Assembly: GCA_037126765.1 (NCBI GenBank)
Contig: JBBCBC010000022.1
Span: 3,658,001 to 3,722,000 of the forward strand
Direction: 5' to 3'
Origin: Stenogyne calaminthoides
Lineage: Eukaryota; Streptophyta; Magnoliopsida; Lamiales; Lamiaceae
Length of the DNA stretch: 64,000 nucleotides
Shown here: one piece after another, positions 19,411 through 30,652 of the stretch
Numbering within the stretch: the first letter of the stretch is position 1
How the letters are laid out: each line of letters opens with the position of its first letter
Translations under genes and position numbers: made by a program
Notes under the pieces: model-generated
Told to the model about the DNA's origin: nothing
Database searches by the model: none
Seen by the model: the letters and a program-made list of their open reading frames with translations, nothing else

Positions 19411-21122
19411 GAGTTTTTTGCACTTTTTGTCCCACAAGACACGCCCCCTCACACTTTTGGTCCAAAAGCCGAAAATTTTGACACTTTTGGTCCCCACAAC
19501 TGAAACATCCATCTAATTTTCCGTCAAAATCGCGCATTTCAAACACGCGCCATTAGTCAAACTTAAAAAAAATATATATATTTTTCTGAAATAATAAACG
19601 TTTTTCCCCCAGTTTTTTTTCTGAAATCTGTTTTTCTCCCAAATTCCCCAAATCGCTAACCCTATTCCTCCCTCCACTTCCTAAATCGCCGCCGTGGTTC
19701 TTCCTAAATCGCCGTGGTGGTTTTAATCACTGAATAATGGAACAACTAAACGCGGCTTGTGAGGTAGAAGACGATTTACACGCACTGAAGGTGTCCTCTG
19801 AAAACCCCTAATTCTAGTCGCCTTCCTCGCAGAGCCGCCGCACCACGGCCGGCGCCGCCCCTGTAGCGGCCTCCATGGCGTTCTCAGATATCGAATCGAC
19901 CTTTGGTAAACTCATTTCACGCCTTTCAGACCCCCGCGTCATTGAATCTCTTCTTCGCGAACCCACTCCGCACGAATCGCCGCAACGGAGGCCGACCACC
20001 GCCTTGGGACGTCGACGCCTAGTCATTCCTCACCACTCCGCGTCAAAATCGGTCCTGAGCCCCGTCTGCTACTGTTAAACACCTTCTTCCAGGGGTGGCT
20101 TCAGGTAATTCGCTTTTCCCTTTATCTGGTGTTGCGCCTGAGTGTACTGTATTGAACATGGGGACTGATGCTCCTGGTTCTTTTTCTGGGATGGGTAAGG
20201 CTGATGTCACTTGGGGGCTGTTACTGGTTTACATTGTTCGAACTTGGGACCTGTTTTGGGGGCTGCCAATGAGAGTTCGGGTGCTGTGAAACAGCCTGCT
20301 GGTGCTGCAAATATTGACCCCCAGCAGGCTGTTGCTGCTAGTTTTAATCCTGGTTTTGAGAATGACCATGTGGTAAAATTGAATAATGGTATTGCTAAGC
20401 TCCCTGAGTTGAGATTGGGGGTTGATTTGATGAATTATGGTGCTGTTAAACAGCTTGCTAGTGTCCATAATAAAGCTAGTTTCTTCATGTTAATTGAATA
20501 GTAAAGGTTGATGTTTGAGTGTTTGATTTAGGTGTTTGAGTGTTTGATTAATTACTTAGCTTTCATGATCTTTCTTGTTAATGCTTAGGTTTAGATTTAT
20601 TTCCTTGTTGCTTTACTTTTTATTGCCATGGTTTGAAGCCTTCCCCCCACCCACCCCCCACCCCAAAGAACTTTGTATATATGTAAAGATTTGGAAATTT
20701 GAGATTTGATAGGACCATACTTGAATGCATAATTTTCTTTCTCTAAGGTGAAGTAAACGAATTTCTCCTCGTTGGAATGATCCTTTCTTGCCACATACTA
20801 TTTTGTTAAATATTTTGTTGCTAGATAAGGTTAAATTTGTAGTGTTAACGACACGCTACCAAAAAGCTACATTTTTCCACTAGAAAATCTGAAAATTTTG
20901 ATGAAAAAATGAGGTAAAAAATCCTATGGGACCAAAAGTGTCGATTTTTTCCCTTCAAAAACGAGTTCACGCGTCTGGGGTTGACCAAAATCCTATGGAA
21001 CCAAAAGTGCTAATAGATTTCACAGAAAAACTAACGGTGGGACCAAAGGCGTCAAAATTTTCGGCTTTGGGACCAAAAGTGTGAGGAGGCGTGTCATGTG
21101 GGACCAAAAGTGCAAAAAACTC
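19411..21122. mobile_element. Pack-MULE (Mutator-like element carrying captured sequence), 1,712 bp
   Basis: The left end GAGTTTTTTGCACTTTTTG and right end AAAAGTGCAAAAAACTC are inverted and matched for about 95 bp (CACACTTTTGGTCC, CCGAAAATTTTGAC shared). The flanks GATCTAGTC (19402-19410) and GATTTAGTC (21123-21131) are 9-bp target duplications with one mismatch, as for Mutator-like elements. Segment B shows the empty site (AATAGATTTAGTCTCATAA, ~45755). The interior (19660-20510) is GC-richer than anything around it, lacks transposase motifs, and looks like host gene sequence. Confidence 0.85.
19660..20501 (+). pseudogene. Captured host gene fragments inside the Pack-MULE, unidentified
   Basis: A GC-rich stretch with a CT-rich leader. 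A first frame (19875-20078) begins MAFSDIESTFGKLISRLSDP, and a second (20211-20501) reads GAANESSGAVKQ, AANIDPQQAVAASFNPGFEN, LRLGVDLMNYGAVKQLA before stopping. 20095-20210 appears to be an in-between part of the second piece in another frame (PLSGVAPECTVLNMGTDAPG). The composition and Ala/Gly/Asn-rich text look like a nuclear plant protein, but I cannot name it. Frameshifts and stops suggest no single functional product, though each piece has an ATG. Confidence 0.5.
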
Positions 21123-22390
21123 GATTTAGTCCCATAAATTTTTTTATCGTCGGTTTAGTCTCAATAATTTTGACAATGTTTAATTTTAATCCCAACTCGA
21201 CCGAAACAACTTTGTTTTGCCATTTTTATTTGGGGCTTTTTGGCGGATGTTGTGACTGGACTTACACGTGTATTTTTTTTAACAGCTTAAATTTCAGGCA
21301 TATATAATTAAAATCTTAAACTTAAAATTAAAACAGAATTGGCGAAAAGAATTAGTCAAACACACTTAAGAATACACGTGCAGTCAAGTCACAATATCTG
21401 GTGGAAAGGCCCAAGTAAAAATGGCAAAACGGCGTTGTTTCGACTGATTTGGGATTAAATTGAACATTGTCAAAGTTATTGGGACTAAATCGACGACAAA
21501 AAAACTTATAAGACTAAATCTATTTGAGACCAAAGTTATGGGTACATTTGTAATTTAAACTCAAGTGAGAGCGAGGATACTTACGACCAGTTTGGCTAAA
21601 TTTATTTTAAATATTTTATAAGCTTTGATATATTATAAGATGTTGAGAGGCTTATAAGTTGTTAAAGTGTTTGATTATAATAAAATTTATAAGTTACTCC
21701 ATTTGATAATTTAAAAATATATTTTTTAATTCTAATCTAATATAAAATAATAATATTTTTAATTTTTGTATATTGAACTGGCCTGGTCCGGCTATGATCG
21801 GATCGTGCCAAGTTTGGATCGAGCTAGGTTTATCTTGGGCTAGGCCAGGTCATATTTGAGCCGGGTCGATATTAAGGTGATGCGATGGGGTATAGTTTAT
21901 ATAAGTTTAGTATAATATGTTAGGATATCACTTCTTTTTTCTTTGAGCTTATTATAAGCTCATGTTCCATAATTAGTGTTCAACTTTGTCTTTCATAATA
22001 TGGATGGATGGCATGTGGAGTAAAAAAAAATATCTAACAAATCATCATATTTTTGGGGTCATGTGTTAAAAGTCCAGCAGGGTAAAACACCAATGAAATA
22101 CAAAAAAATAGAATAAGGGAATCGAACAGTATAAGCTCTTAATTAAGTGCTTATTTTAAGATCTTATAAGATATTAAACATCTTACTTTACCAAACAAAG
22201 TTAGGCAATTTATAAGTTTCTAAACAGCTTATAAGTTGTTCTAAAGGGCTTATAAGCTGAAGCAAGAAGGCTCTTAATTTGTTCGTCACAAAATTTTCAG
22301 ACAGAAAGTAATTACCGACGACTTAATTTTAGTTTCCATCGATAAATTTTGTAACGAACAAATTTAATATGAAAAGGGCAAATTTTTCTG

Positions 22391-23086
22391 TGCACCATTT
22401 GCACCAATTTTGAATTGGTGGAATTTTTTTTTTTTTGTTTTAAAAAAATTCAACTCTTATTCTTTAGTATTTTTTCCAATTAGTCCCTCCGTCCTAGTCC
22501 CATTCTTTAAGAAAAACTTGTCATTATTATTGTCCCAATCTTTAAGAGAAACTTTTTAAAATATTAATAAATAATTCTTTCTACTTTATCACTTTATCAC
22601 TTTATCACTTTATACAATAAAATACTAATAAACAATTCATTCTACTCCCAACTACCCATCACTTTATAACTTTATCACATAAAATACTAATAAACAACTC
22701 TTTCTACTTTATCACTTTATTACTATTCCAATAAATCCTTATGAACTGTCAGAAACTCTTAAAGAATGGGACGGAGGTAGTATTTTTTTTTAAAATTTTT
22801 TTTTTCAATTTTTTACCCCTCGGACCTGAATCCGACCTGACCCGAACTCGACCCGATTTATTCATGGTTCACCCGACCCGAATGGGTTTAGTTTTTTTTT
22901 TTCTTTAAGTTTATTCCAATTTTTTAATACCCGGTCCGGTCCCAACCCGACCCGTCTGAACCCTGCCAAATGGTTCATGGTTCACCCGACCCGAATGGTT
23001 AGTGGTTTAGGGGTTTAGATTTAAAATTCATGTGATTCATCTAAATTAAAATTAAATCCAATTGCACCAATTATACAAGTTACAAT
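22391..23086. repeat. Dispersed GCACCATTTGCACC family (with Stowaway insertion)
   Basis: It begins TGCACCATTTGCACCAATT and ends CAATTGCACCAATTATAC, with internal repeats of 'GACCCGAATGG' and 'TTCATGGTTCACCCGA'. Relatives lie at 12123-12440, 44508-44825 and 46287-46670. The family is unknown to me; no coding potential. Confidence 0.6.
22483..22780. mobile_element. Stowaway-type MITE
   Basis: The ends GTCCCTCCGTCC and GGACGGAGGTAG are flanked by TA on both sides. Arms continue as CCCATTCTTTAAGA and its inverse. The interior is AT-rich with CACTTTATCACTTTATC repeats. Segment B has the uninterrupted site (TATTTTTTCCAATTTTTT, ~46350), so it inserted after the A/B duplication. Confidence 0.88.
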
Positions 23087-23137
23087 TGGTTCACACAAGC
23101 GTCACTCTACGAAAAAAGGGTCATTCGAAATCCGTCA

Positions 23138-23569
23138 GGGCACGTTTGTTTTCGGCTTGAGGTGGATGGGGGAAATTCGGATGGAGAAAAAAGGTGGATG
23201 GGAGAAATTCTATGAATAGTAATCTGTGTTTATTTTGTGTCGGATGTGGTAGAGGTGCATGGAACTTTCTGTCAAATCAATTTTTTTTTTTAATTATGAT
23301 GATGCATTATTTTATTATTGTTAGTTAGTGTGATAATGATTGTATGAAAGAAAAATGTAAAAAAAGTAGGATAGATAATTAATTGTTGTAAGAAAAGTAT
23401 AAGAGAAAATGAACTAATGTAAAAAAAAATAATAATGTGATAATTTTAGGGTATAAATGTATAATAAGATGTATTTGGATGGAGGATGAATGTCCAAACC
23501 CAAAAAGTGGCCGGGATTGAAGAAGTTCATTCCCCATTCAAATCTCCATGGTCTAAAATAAACATGCCC
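23138..23569. mobile_element. Harbinger/Tourist-like MITE (segment A copy)
   Basis: Terminal inverted repeats GGGCACGTTTGTTTT / AAATAAACATGCCC are flanked by TCA on both sides (23135-23137, 23570-23572). A 3-bp target duplication fits the PIF/Harbinger group. The same insertion is at 46726-47162 in segment B, so it predates the duplication. Confidence 0.75.
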
Positions 23570-24121
23570 TCAGTGGCCAAATTTACGGAAGGAATTCCTT
23601 GGTAAATTACAATTTTTTGCAGCGAGTTAATCAAAATGATATAATAAATACTTTATTCCAAGTCTCTCGTTACCTTGTATATTTTTTGACAGGATCATTA
23701 CATTGTATATATCTAGTTTCGAATGAAGATGAAATTAATCTTTTAAACTCATCTACGATCAAAATTGCTCAGAACTTATTCTCATTAATTATCATTTTAT
23801 TGATTTTTCTTTTTTTTTATCAAGAACCCCTAGTTTAAAATGAATGTCCAATCCTTTTCTCAAGGTGAATATTTCATTAGTGAGAAAGCACCTTCCAATT
23901 TTTATTTTTATTTTTGGGAGGAACTGTATATCTTAAATATTAAATTCATTAATTCTATATTGGCGTAGGTTTTGGTTGGAATGGTTCTAATGTAATTCGT
24001 GAGTTTTCCCGAAGTGATCCTCAACTTTTTGACAAAAAAATTCTACGTACACGGAGTATAATTTAAATTCATTTTCTAGTAGGACCGGCTAATGATCAAA
24101 ATAATATGATGAAAAATGTTA

Positions 24122-24358
24122 CCACCCCCGTCTCAAAATAATGTGCATCCCATCTTTATTATTGAGTTTTAGTGAACAAATTGTTTATTAATATTTTAAA
24201 TAATAAAGTGATTTTTAAAGAGAGGATATTATAAATCTACCTCTCATCTATTATATGCATCTTTAAAAATTACTTTATCATTTTAAATATTAATAAAAAA
24301 TTCACTAAAAAAATACGTGAAAACAGTAAACGTGTACATTATCACGGGACGGAGGGAG
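24122..24358. mobile_element. Stowaway-type MITE (segment A copy)
   Basis: TA-flanked, with left end CCACCCCCGTCTCAAAATAA and right end ATCACGGGACGGAGGGAG. The interior is AT-rich with inverted arms. The same insertion lies at 52179-52415, so it predates the duplication. Confidence 0.85.
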
Positions 24359-24445
24359 TAATTCAGAACGAATACTACTTTTTATACATATAGTAATGTC
24401 AATTCAGAAAGTTAAGGTGCACAAATATTAATCAATTAGAAAAAG

Positions 24446-25103
24446 ATGGGGTTTAACGACGTATATAGCGACGGTAAAAACCGTCACCACTCACTATAGC
24501 AATGGTTTTAACAACGCTATGTAAATCGTCAGGAAAACGATCGTCGCTAATCTTTAATAACGATTTTCTCCAACCCGTCGCTAAGTCAGTCGTTGCAACT
24601 TAACGACAATTTTGTTGACGGTCATTTGGGTCCGGGCCCGGGTTAAAAACAGTGGTTAATTTGTTGACGGTAGTGACGTCATAAACTGTTGTTGCCAGCG
24701 ACGGTAAACCGTCGGTATTAGCGACGAAAATAATAGTCGAAGGGTGCGACGTTTACAAACCCTCGCTATTAGCGAGGGTTAAAATATTTGTTAACCCCAT
24801 CGCTAAATCGTGAATTTACGAAAACAAAAATGGCTCACGGTGGTTCGAACCCGGGGCCGAGGGCACCTAGGTGGGCTCCAAACCCTGCACCCGAGCCACG
24901 AACCATCTCGAACTCAACCACCAAGAATCTCATATATAAGCCACCAAACCTCCCAATTAAATGAGGAAATTTTTCGCTCCAAAGCTATCTCGAACCCAAC
25001 CACCAAGCATCTCATATATAATCCACCCGCCTCCCAATTAAATGAGGTAATTTTTCCCTCCCAAGGGGGACCGAACACGGAACCTATGGGTTCCTGAGAG
25101 GGG
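24446..25103 (+). mobile_element. CACTA-X left arm, third copy (left part)
   Basis: GATGGGGTTTAACGACG begins inside the terminus: the first ~11 bases of CACTGCAAAAA seen at 2155 are replaced by segment-A sequence. CGACGG-type subterminal repeats and the CTCCCAATTAAATGAGG repeats follow. The arm stops at AGGGG (25099-25103), the target duplication of the outer Copia element, and continues at 43619. Confidence 0.8.
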
Positions 25104-26597
25104 TGTTAGTGTTAGTGTCCTAAAGATAATCCATTGTAAGGACATAATACTTGATGATATTCAGTTTGAATTCATGTTATAGTTAACTTAATATTAATGT
25201 ATGGCAATATGCTTGTTTGAATATTATGTTTGATTGTTTGCATTTATTCATACAAGTGTTTCCATGAGTCATTGTTGTTGTTGAGGTTGTGAGAACTCAG
25301 ATGACTTAAGCATGATTCTCAAATAGCCCCAATCAAGAATCATCAAGAATGGGATATTGATGATGCAATGGAGATTGGTGTGCGATCTGCATCATATACT
25401 TAGAGATTGTAGTAAGGTCTCACTTACTACGAGATACTATGTATCTCATGATGGATGCACAAATACCTTAGAGGGTATTGGTATACCCATCCGAGAAACC
25501 GTTTGATGTAATTCCACTATATGTGTCTACGAGTGTATCGGTTAGTGGGAGCGATGAGATACTCCTTTGACTTGAGGTCAATACGCACGACATGTGTGGG
25601 ATGATGAACTTTGACCATGACCGACGCTTGCACCCTTCCATGGGTAGATATGGCTTGGATTGGGTTCATCACGAAGTGGATGTGCGTGGTAGTTGAGCCA
25701 AGAAAAGGATTCATTCCTCAAAGTGAATTTAGAGAGAATACTCATCTTCTCGTCATAATTGGATCTAAGTCATCGGCCGATGCACGTCAACTTAGACTTT
25801 GTGGCTAAGTGTGACATACATGATCAATTAGTGATTAGAGATAAATTGATTAAGTTATTTGAATAGACGTTTTATCATGTTCAAGACTTAATCGAGTATT
25901 CGCGAATGAAAGGAGGAAATCGTAATAGCCCATGTTTCAGTTACAGGTAGTTTCACGTTTCTCGCAACGTACCTCATATATTGAGAATGTCTGATTTATT
26001 GTCTAGGGTTCAATTAAGACCGTTAGTTTGACCAATCGCTCGATATATGGGAGCCTATGGGTCACACAACAAGTAATTTCTTTTGACGGATTATAGTGGG
26101 TTGATTAAGTATTAAATTGGATTTAATATTTAATTTATGGAGAAGTAATTAATAATATATTAATTTAAAATTAACTATTATTAATGTTTAATTATTATTA
26201 ATATTTATATTTAGGGAATTAAATTAAAGAAGTTTAATTTAATTAATTAAAAGGGATTTTAATTTCCCAACAGGCTAGCTTAGGTTTTAAAATGGGCTTC
26301 CCTATATATATTAGCTCTTGGGATTTCACAAACAGTTTTTACACTTCACAATTCCTCTATAAAATTAAGAGTTGGATTTCCCTAGCTGATTCGACTCGAG
26401 ATTCAACACTGACAAATCCGTGCAGATCTATTGAAGGGGATTACGTGGATACCATAGTAGAGGAATTTGCCCTACAGCTACTATAAGTTTACTCGTTACG
26501 ATTATTGTATCGTTGTATGCAATTATGTGTTCGTTGTTGGTGAACTCTCTTTCCGCTGCGCATGTTTTACGTGATTACGTGCCTCTAAATTCCAACA
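25104..26597 (+). repeat. Outer Copia 5' LTR
   Basis: TGTTAG to CCAACA, 1,494 bp. TATATATA at 26303-26310 is a likely promoter. The ~100 bp just upstream of this TATA differ completely from the 3' LTR. Confidence 0.9.
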
Positions 26598-26598
26598 G

Positions 26599-26610
26599 TG
26601 GTATCAGAGC
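26599..26610 (+). promoter_or_regulatory. Primer-binding site (initiator tRNA-Met)
   Basis: TGGTATCAGAGC, complementary to the 3' end of plant initiator tRNA-Met, lies one base after the 5' LTR. It primes minus-strand cDNA synthesis. Confidence 0.92.
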
Positions 26611-28603
26611 TTCAGGCTCTCGTTATTAATTGCATTAGAACTGATTTTTTTTAATTAATTTTTTTTTATTAAAATCGGTGGGGCACGGTTATTAGAAACC
26701 GCACCCCTTTGTTTGTTGTTTCGGGCGTCGTCTCCCTCGCCCAGCTCTTAGGGTTTCCCCTTGTTTGGGGTCACGCCGCCGCACTGTAAAAATCGACCGC
26801 TCTCAACCGGCGGTGCTATACCGCATCGCTGAAGGCCGGTGCTAGGCATCGTACCTTGCGTCGCCCGCGGTAGCCCACGGTCCGATATACGACGACGTCG
26901 TTGTCTCCGACCTGATTTCATCTTAGAGACGCTCTCGTTCTCGGCTTGATTCGTGGTGGTGCGCCACCGATTCTCTCCGATTTTGATTCTCGTCGCTTGA
27001 TTGCTCTCGAGACTTGGCCGATGTGCCCATCTCGATGCGTTCAAGGCGGAGCGTCGCTGGATTTGGGAAGAGTCAGTGGCGACGCGCCGTCGACTCGATC
27101 GTCCTCTTCGTCAAGCGATCTGGTTTCGAACCAGATTTCGCTCAAGGGGGTGAGGCTCCACGCAGCCCCCTTCCGCCGCCTCGTTGTCAACGACGAGCCG
27201 CCCGCACGCTAGGCGTGAAGTCGGTGGCTCGCGTAGGCTCGAAGGTGCACTCCACCGCGTCACCGATGGCCGATTTCGTCGAACCTGTTCCTTTTCTTTG
27301 AACAATGAATCTGGATTTTTTTGTTTTGATTCCTGTTTCGAGAATAATGGGTTGATTAATTTGATTAATTATGATGAAATTGAATTCTGTAATTTTGGAT
27401 GAATTGGGTGTTTGGGAATTTTCGAATTGGATTCGATTTGTGAGGGTGATGGAGGGCAGTTTTGCAAATTTGATTTGAGACAGGCCCTCCCGTGCAATTT
27501 TGGAAATAGTACATGAGCCCCTAAATAACAAATAGTTAAAATTGGATTAAAGGTTGGACCTTAATGGTATAATTAATTGGATTAATTATTGAAGTTTAAT
27601 AATTTTAAAATTAAATTTAAAATTGGATTTTAAAATTTATTTTGAAAGAATTATTAAATCTCACTAAAACGCATTAGTTGGACTAATGACGGACTTAATT
27701 AACTAGATTAATTAAAGGTCAAAATATTAATAATAAATTTAATTATTAAAGCTTGATTTTAAAATTGGATTTTAAAATTATAGTTTAAATGATTAAACGG
27801 GTTACTAATTCCCACTTGGTTAACGTGTTTTATATTCTGTTAATGCCTTTTACGTCAGCATTATAATTGTTTGGGTAGGCGGCACCCAATACTTGTCGGA
27901 CCGTATCATTGTTTGGGTAGACGGCGCCCATATAAGTTTTAGTCCGTGTGAAATCATGTTTGGGTAGGCGGCGCCCAATAATTGCTCAAATGTGATATAG
28001 ATTAACATGTTGGATCTCGATTAAGCAATTAATACCCCGCCTTTAAAACGTTCCTCACTAAAATATGGTTTTCTCATTAATTTGATAAGATGTCTTCCAT
28101 CAAAATTAAAAGTAAATCGGAGATTTCGTTCCAATGAGTACTTAAAGACCCTCGCCTTTTGCTCGAATCTACATCTAACGGGACTTTTATAGGGACATGT
28201 AATATCATCGCTTGATGGTTGTAAACCAACTTAACTTTGTTTCGCTAGCCCTCGCGGGGAACAAAGGGTAAGTGACATCAGTCGAACTAGGTTCGACAAA
28301 CTAGGAATTGCAGTTTTGCAATTGGTTTGGAGACCTACCAGTTATGTTATTGTAATGATCAGCCCTAACTGGGATTATGATAGTAGGAATGTGGATCCTA
28401 GTCCATTATAATTTATATTTGATATAAATTCGTACTTTTCCGATGAGGTCGTTAAGTATGTGAAAATAATGGAAACAAAATAAACACAAAAGAAAGGACA
28501 TGTTTATTTTGATTGCTGAATATTGATCATAGGAATTATGTGTTAAATTCCCGTTTTATTTTATTTCTCTTGGATAGTTGAAATGTATAACTGTTATTGA
28601 GAT
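26611..28603 (+). other. Outer Copia untranslated leader
   Basis: About 2 kb without a supported gene. A GC-rich block (26690-27300) has short open frames on both strands that I treat as chance. It is followed by AT-rich DNA and three repeats of GTTTGGGTAGRCGGCGCCCA (27870-27985). The nested Copia element has a comparable GC-rich leader block. Confidence 0.6.
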
Positions 28604-29640
28604 GTGTTTTGGAAACAAACTAAATTGGCTAGGCCAAATTTTCTGGACTGGCACCGAAACATGTGTTTGGTGCTAAGACAAGAAAAGATTGAGTACGTGT
28701 TGGACATGTATATCCCGGTTACCCTTAAAAGGTCGGTACTACGAGGCGACCCACGTTTGACGTGTAGTACTCGGAAGAAGCATCAAGAGGATGCTTCCCA
28801 GGCTCAGTGTGTGATGTTGCTCGGCATGACTTCAGATATACATAGGCAACGTGAGAAAATGGATCTCTTCTAGATGCTCTAGCATCTGAAGGATGTCTTT
28901 GATTCTGAATCTCATTCTGAGATCTATGAAGTGATGAGAGATATGTTCAAATGTCAGTTAACTAAAGAAGGGAAAATTTCATCTCATATGCTAATGATGA
29001 TAGGCATAATTGAGAAACTTGGTAATTTAGGCAATGAGCTAAAAGACCAACGTTTTCATCTATGTTATCCTCCAGTTGCTCCCGAATTCATATTTTAGCT
29101 TCATTGTGAACTACAATATGAATAAGACGGATGCGACCATGCATGAACTTCACAACGTGCTCAAGACTTTTGAGTTCACTATCACTAAGATGATGTTCAA
29201 AAGAAGGAGCAGGTAAACGATGATGTGTGCCTCTACTGTAAGTAGAAGAGGGCACCGGAAGAAGGACTGTAAGGTTTTGGTTGCTGAAAAGAAGACACTG
29301 GGTGCTTCTAGCACTAGAACATGTATGTTTGTTATTAAGATAAACATGTCCACTAATAGAGCTAACTGTTTGGTATTGGATACATGATATGGCTCTCACA
29401 TTTGCACTAATGTGAAAGGGCTCATGTGTCATAGGGCAGTTAGGGCGGGTGAAGTCGTCTTACACGTGGAAACGGAGCAAGAGTTGTTAACTGAACGTGT
29501 GAGGACTTATGTGTCAGATTTACCCTTTGGTTTTAGATTAGAACTTAATGATTGTCATTTAGTTCTTTCTATTACTCACAATATGTATTTGTTGCATTAT
29601 GGATATGATGTTCTTAATATACAAAATAAAAGACTCAAAC
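28604..29640 (+). pseudogene. Outer Copia gag and protease, degenerate
   Basis: The gag start is recognisable (LARPNFLDWHRNMCLVLRQ, then EKIEYVLD). Later text NKTDATMHELHNVLKTFE appears in another frame near 29120-29180, and a broken zinc knuckle follows near 29225. The protease site is at about 29380, where the Asp-Thr-Gly stretch reads Asp-Thr-stop, followed by YGSHICTNVKGL. Many stops and frameshifts make it inactive. Confidence 0.75.
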
Positions 29641-30652
29641 TTAGTAATCATGAAAACCCGACTTACTTATGGCATTGTAGAACTTGATCATGTAAACGAG
29701 AAAAGAATTGCAAGGTTAAGAAAGTTAGACTACTTAACCCCATTCGACTGTGAGTCTTATGGAGATTGTGAATCTTATCTCAAGGGCAAATGATCAATTG
29801 ACCCTTTTCTGGGAAAGGGGTGCATGCCAAAGAAGTTCTAGAGTTGATCTACAATGATGTTTGTGGACCATTGTCCACTCTAGCTATGGGTCACTTCGGA
29901 TACTTCATCACTTTTACTGATGATTTCTTAAGATACGGATACGTATACCTTATAAAACACAAATTCGAATCTTTTGAGAAATTCAAAGAGTTTAAGGCTG
30001 AAGCAAAGAAACAACTTGGTAAGAGTATCAAGACTCTTCGATCGGATCGGGGAGGTGAATACCTTAGCCATGAATTCACTGATTACTTGAAGTTACATGG
30101 AATCCAGTTACAATGGACTATTTCCGGAATACCTCAGATGAACGGTGTGTCCGAGAGAAGAAACCAAACCCTATTAGACATGGTGAGGTCCAAGATGAGT
30201 TTTTCCTGTCTTCCAACATTCTTATGGGATACGCATTACAAACCTCAATTTACATTCTGAATAGGATTCCATCTAAATCAGTTGAGCATACACCATATGA
30301 ACCATGGTGTGGCAAGAAACCAACTTTTACACATATCTAACATGGGGTTACCCCGTGATTGTGAAAAGGATGCTTACCGAAATTTAGAATCCAAAGGTGA
30401 AAAGAATTACTTTGTGGGATATCCTAAAGAAACTAAAGGATATTACTTCTATCTACCTGAGAAATAATTAGTGATTGTTTCTAGGCAGACCAAGTTCCTC
30501 GAAGAAGACTATGTCTTTAAGGAACAAGGTCGTAAGTAGATAGAACTTGAAGAAATTCAAGAACTACAAATTAACAAAGAGACTGATATATTGTCAAAGA
30601 AACATGACAAGGAATCAGTGGGAGCATTCAGCGACTTTCACGGTGGGAGTCT
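29641..30652 (+). pseudogene. Outer Copia integrase, degenerate
   Basis: The frame 29820-30260 carries NDVCGPL, FTDDFLRYGYVYL, TLRSDRGGEYLS and NGVSERRNQTLLDMVRSKM, including all three positions of the Copia DDE triad. The zinc-binding part upstream reads YESYGDCESYLKGK-like text, with the second Cys of the CxxC pair replaced. Further frames (YILNRIPSKSVEHTPYE) run to 30340. The gene is cut by the nested Copia insertion at 30653. Confidence 0.82.

Larger units (their letters stand above)
13301..21562. mobile_element. Foldback MULE-like element, split by Gypsy and Pack-MULE insertions
   Basis: Left end GAGTTTGAATCACAAATC (13301-13318) and right end ACAAATG..AATTTAAACTC (to 21562) are inverted. 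Inner arms match over ~150 bp (for example GATTTAGTCCCATAAATTTTTTTATCG against its inverse at 21480-21520). Flanking direct repeats AAGTGAGAACGAGG (13287-13300) and AAGTGAGAGCGAGG (21563-21576) look like a target duplication, though 14 bp is long for a MULE. The Gypsy element interrupts the left terminal repeat after 13318 and the Pack-MULE interrupts it at 19411. Without these the element is about 480 bp. Segment B keeps only its first ~65 bp (45715-45779). Confidence 0.7.
21563..24440. repeat. Segment A, second part (paralogous to 45780-47619 and 52073-52500)
   Basis: Non-coding DNA matched by segment B from CATGTTCCATAATTAG (21962) on. It holds a MITE-like tract rich in CTTATAAG (21600-22270), a second copy of the GCACCATTTGCACC family (22391-23086), two Stowaway MITEs and a Harbinger-like MITE. 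The GC-richer stretch 21780-21880 has GGATCG/CGAGC text without a frame. No gene seen. Confidence 0.75.

Noticed and set aside
24831..24898. tRNA-like fold around GGTTCGAACCC with TGGCTC/GAGCCA ends
   Set aside because: The B-box-like word is palindromic and no A box is at the right distance on either strand. The older copies at 2566 and 5640 have lost the pairing. It is best left as part of CACTA-X.
26748..27531. Several GC-rich frames of 60-114 codons on both strands in the outer Copia leader
   Set aside because: They overlap each other on both strands in a GC-rich leader, have no family motif, and a partial copy of the leader after the 3' LTR does not preserve them.
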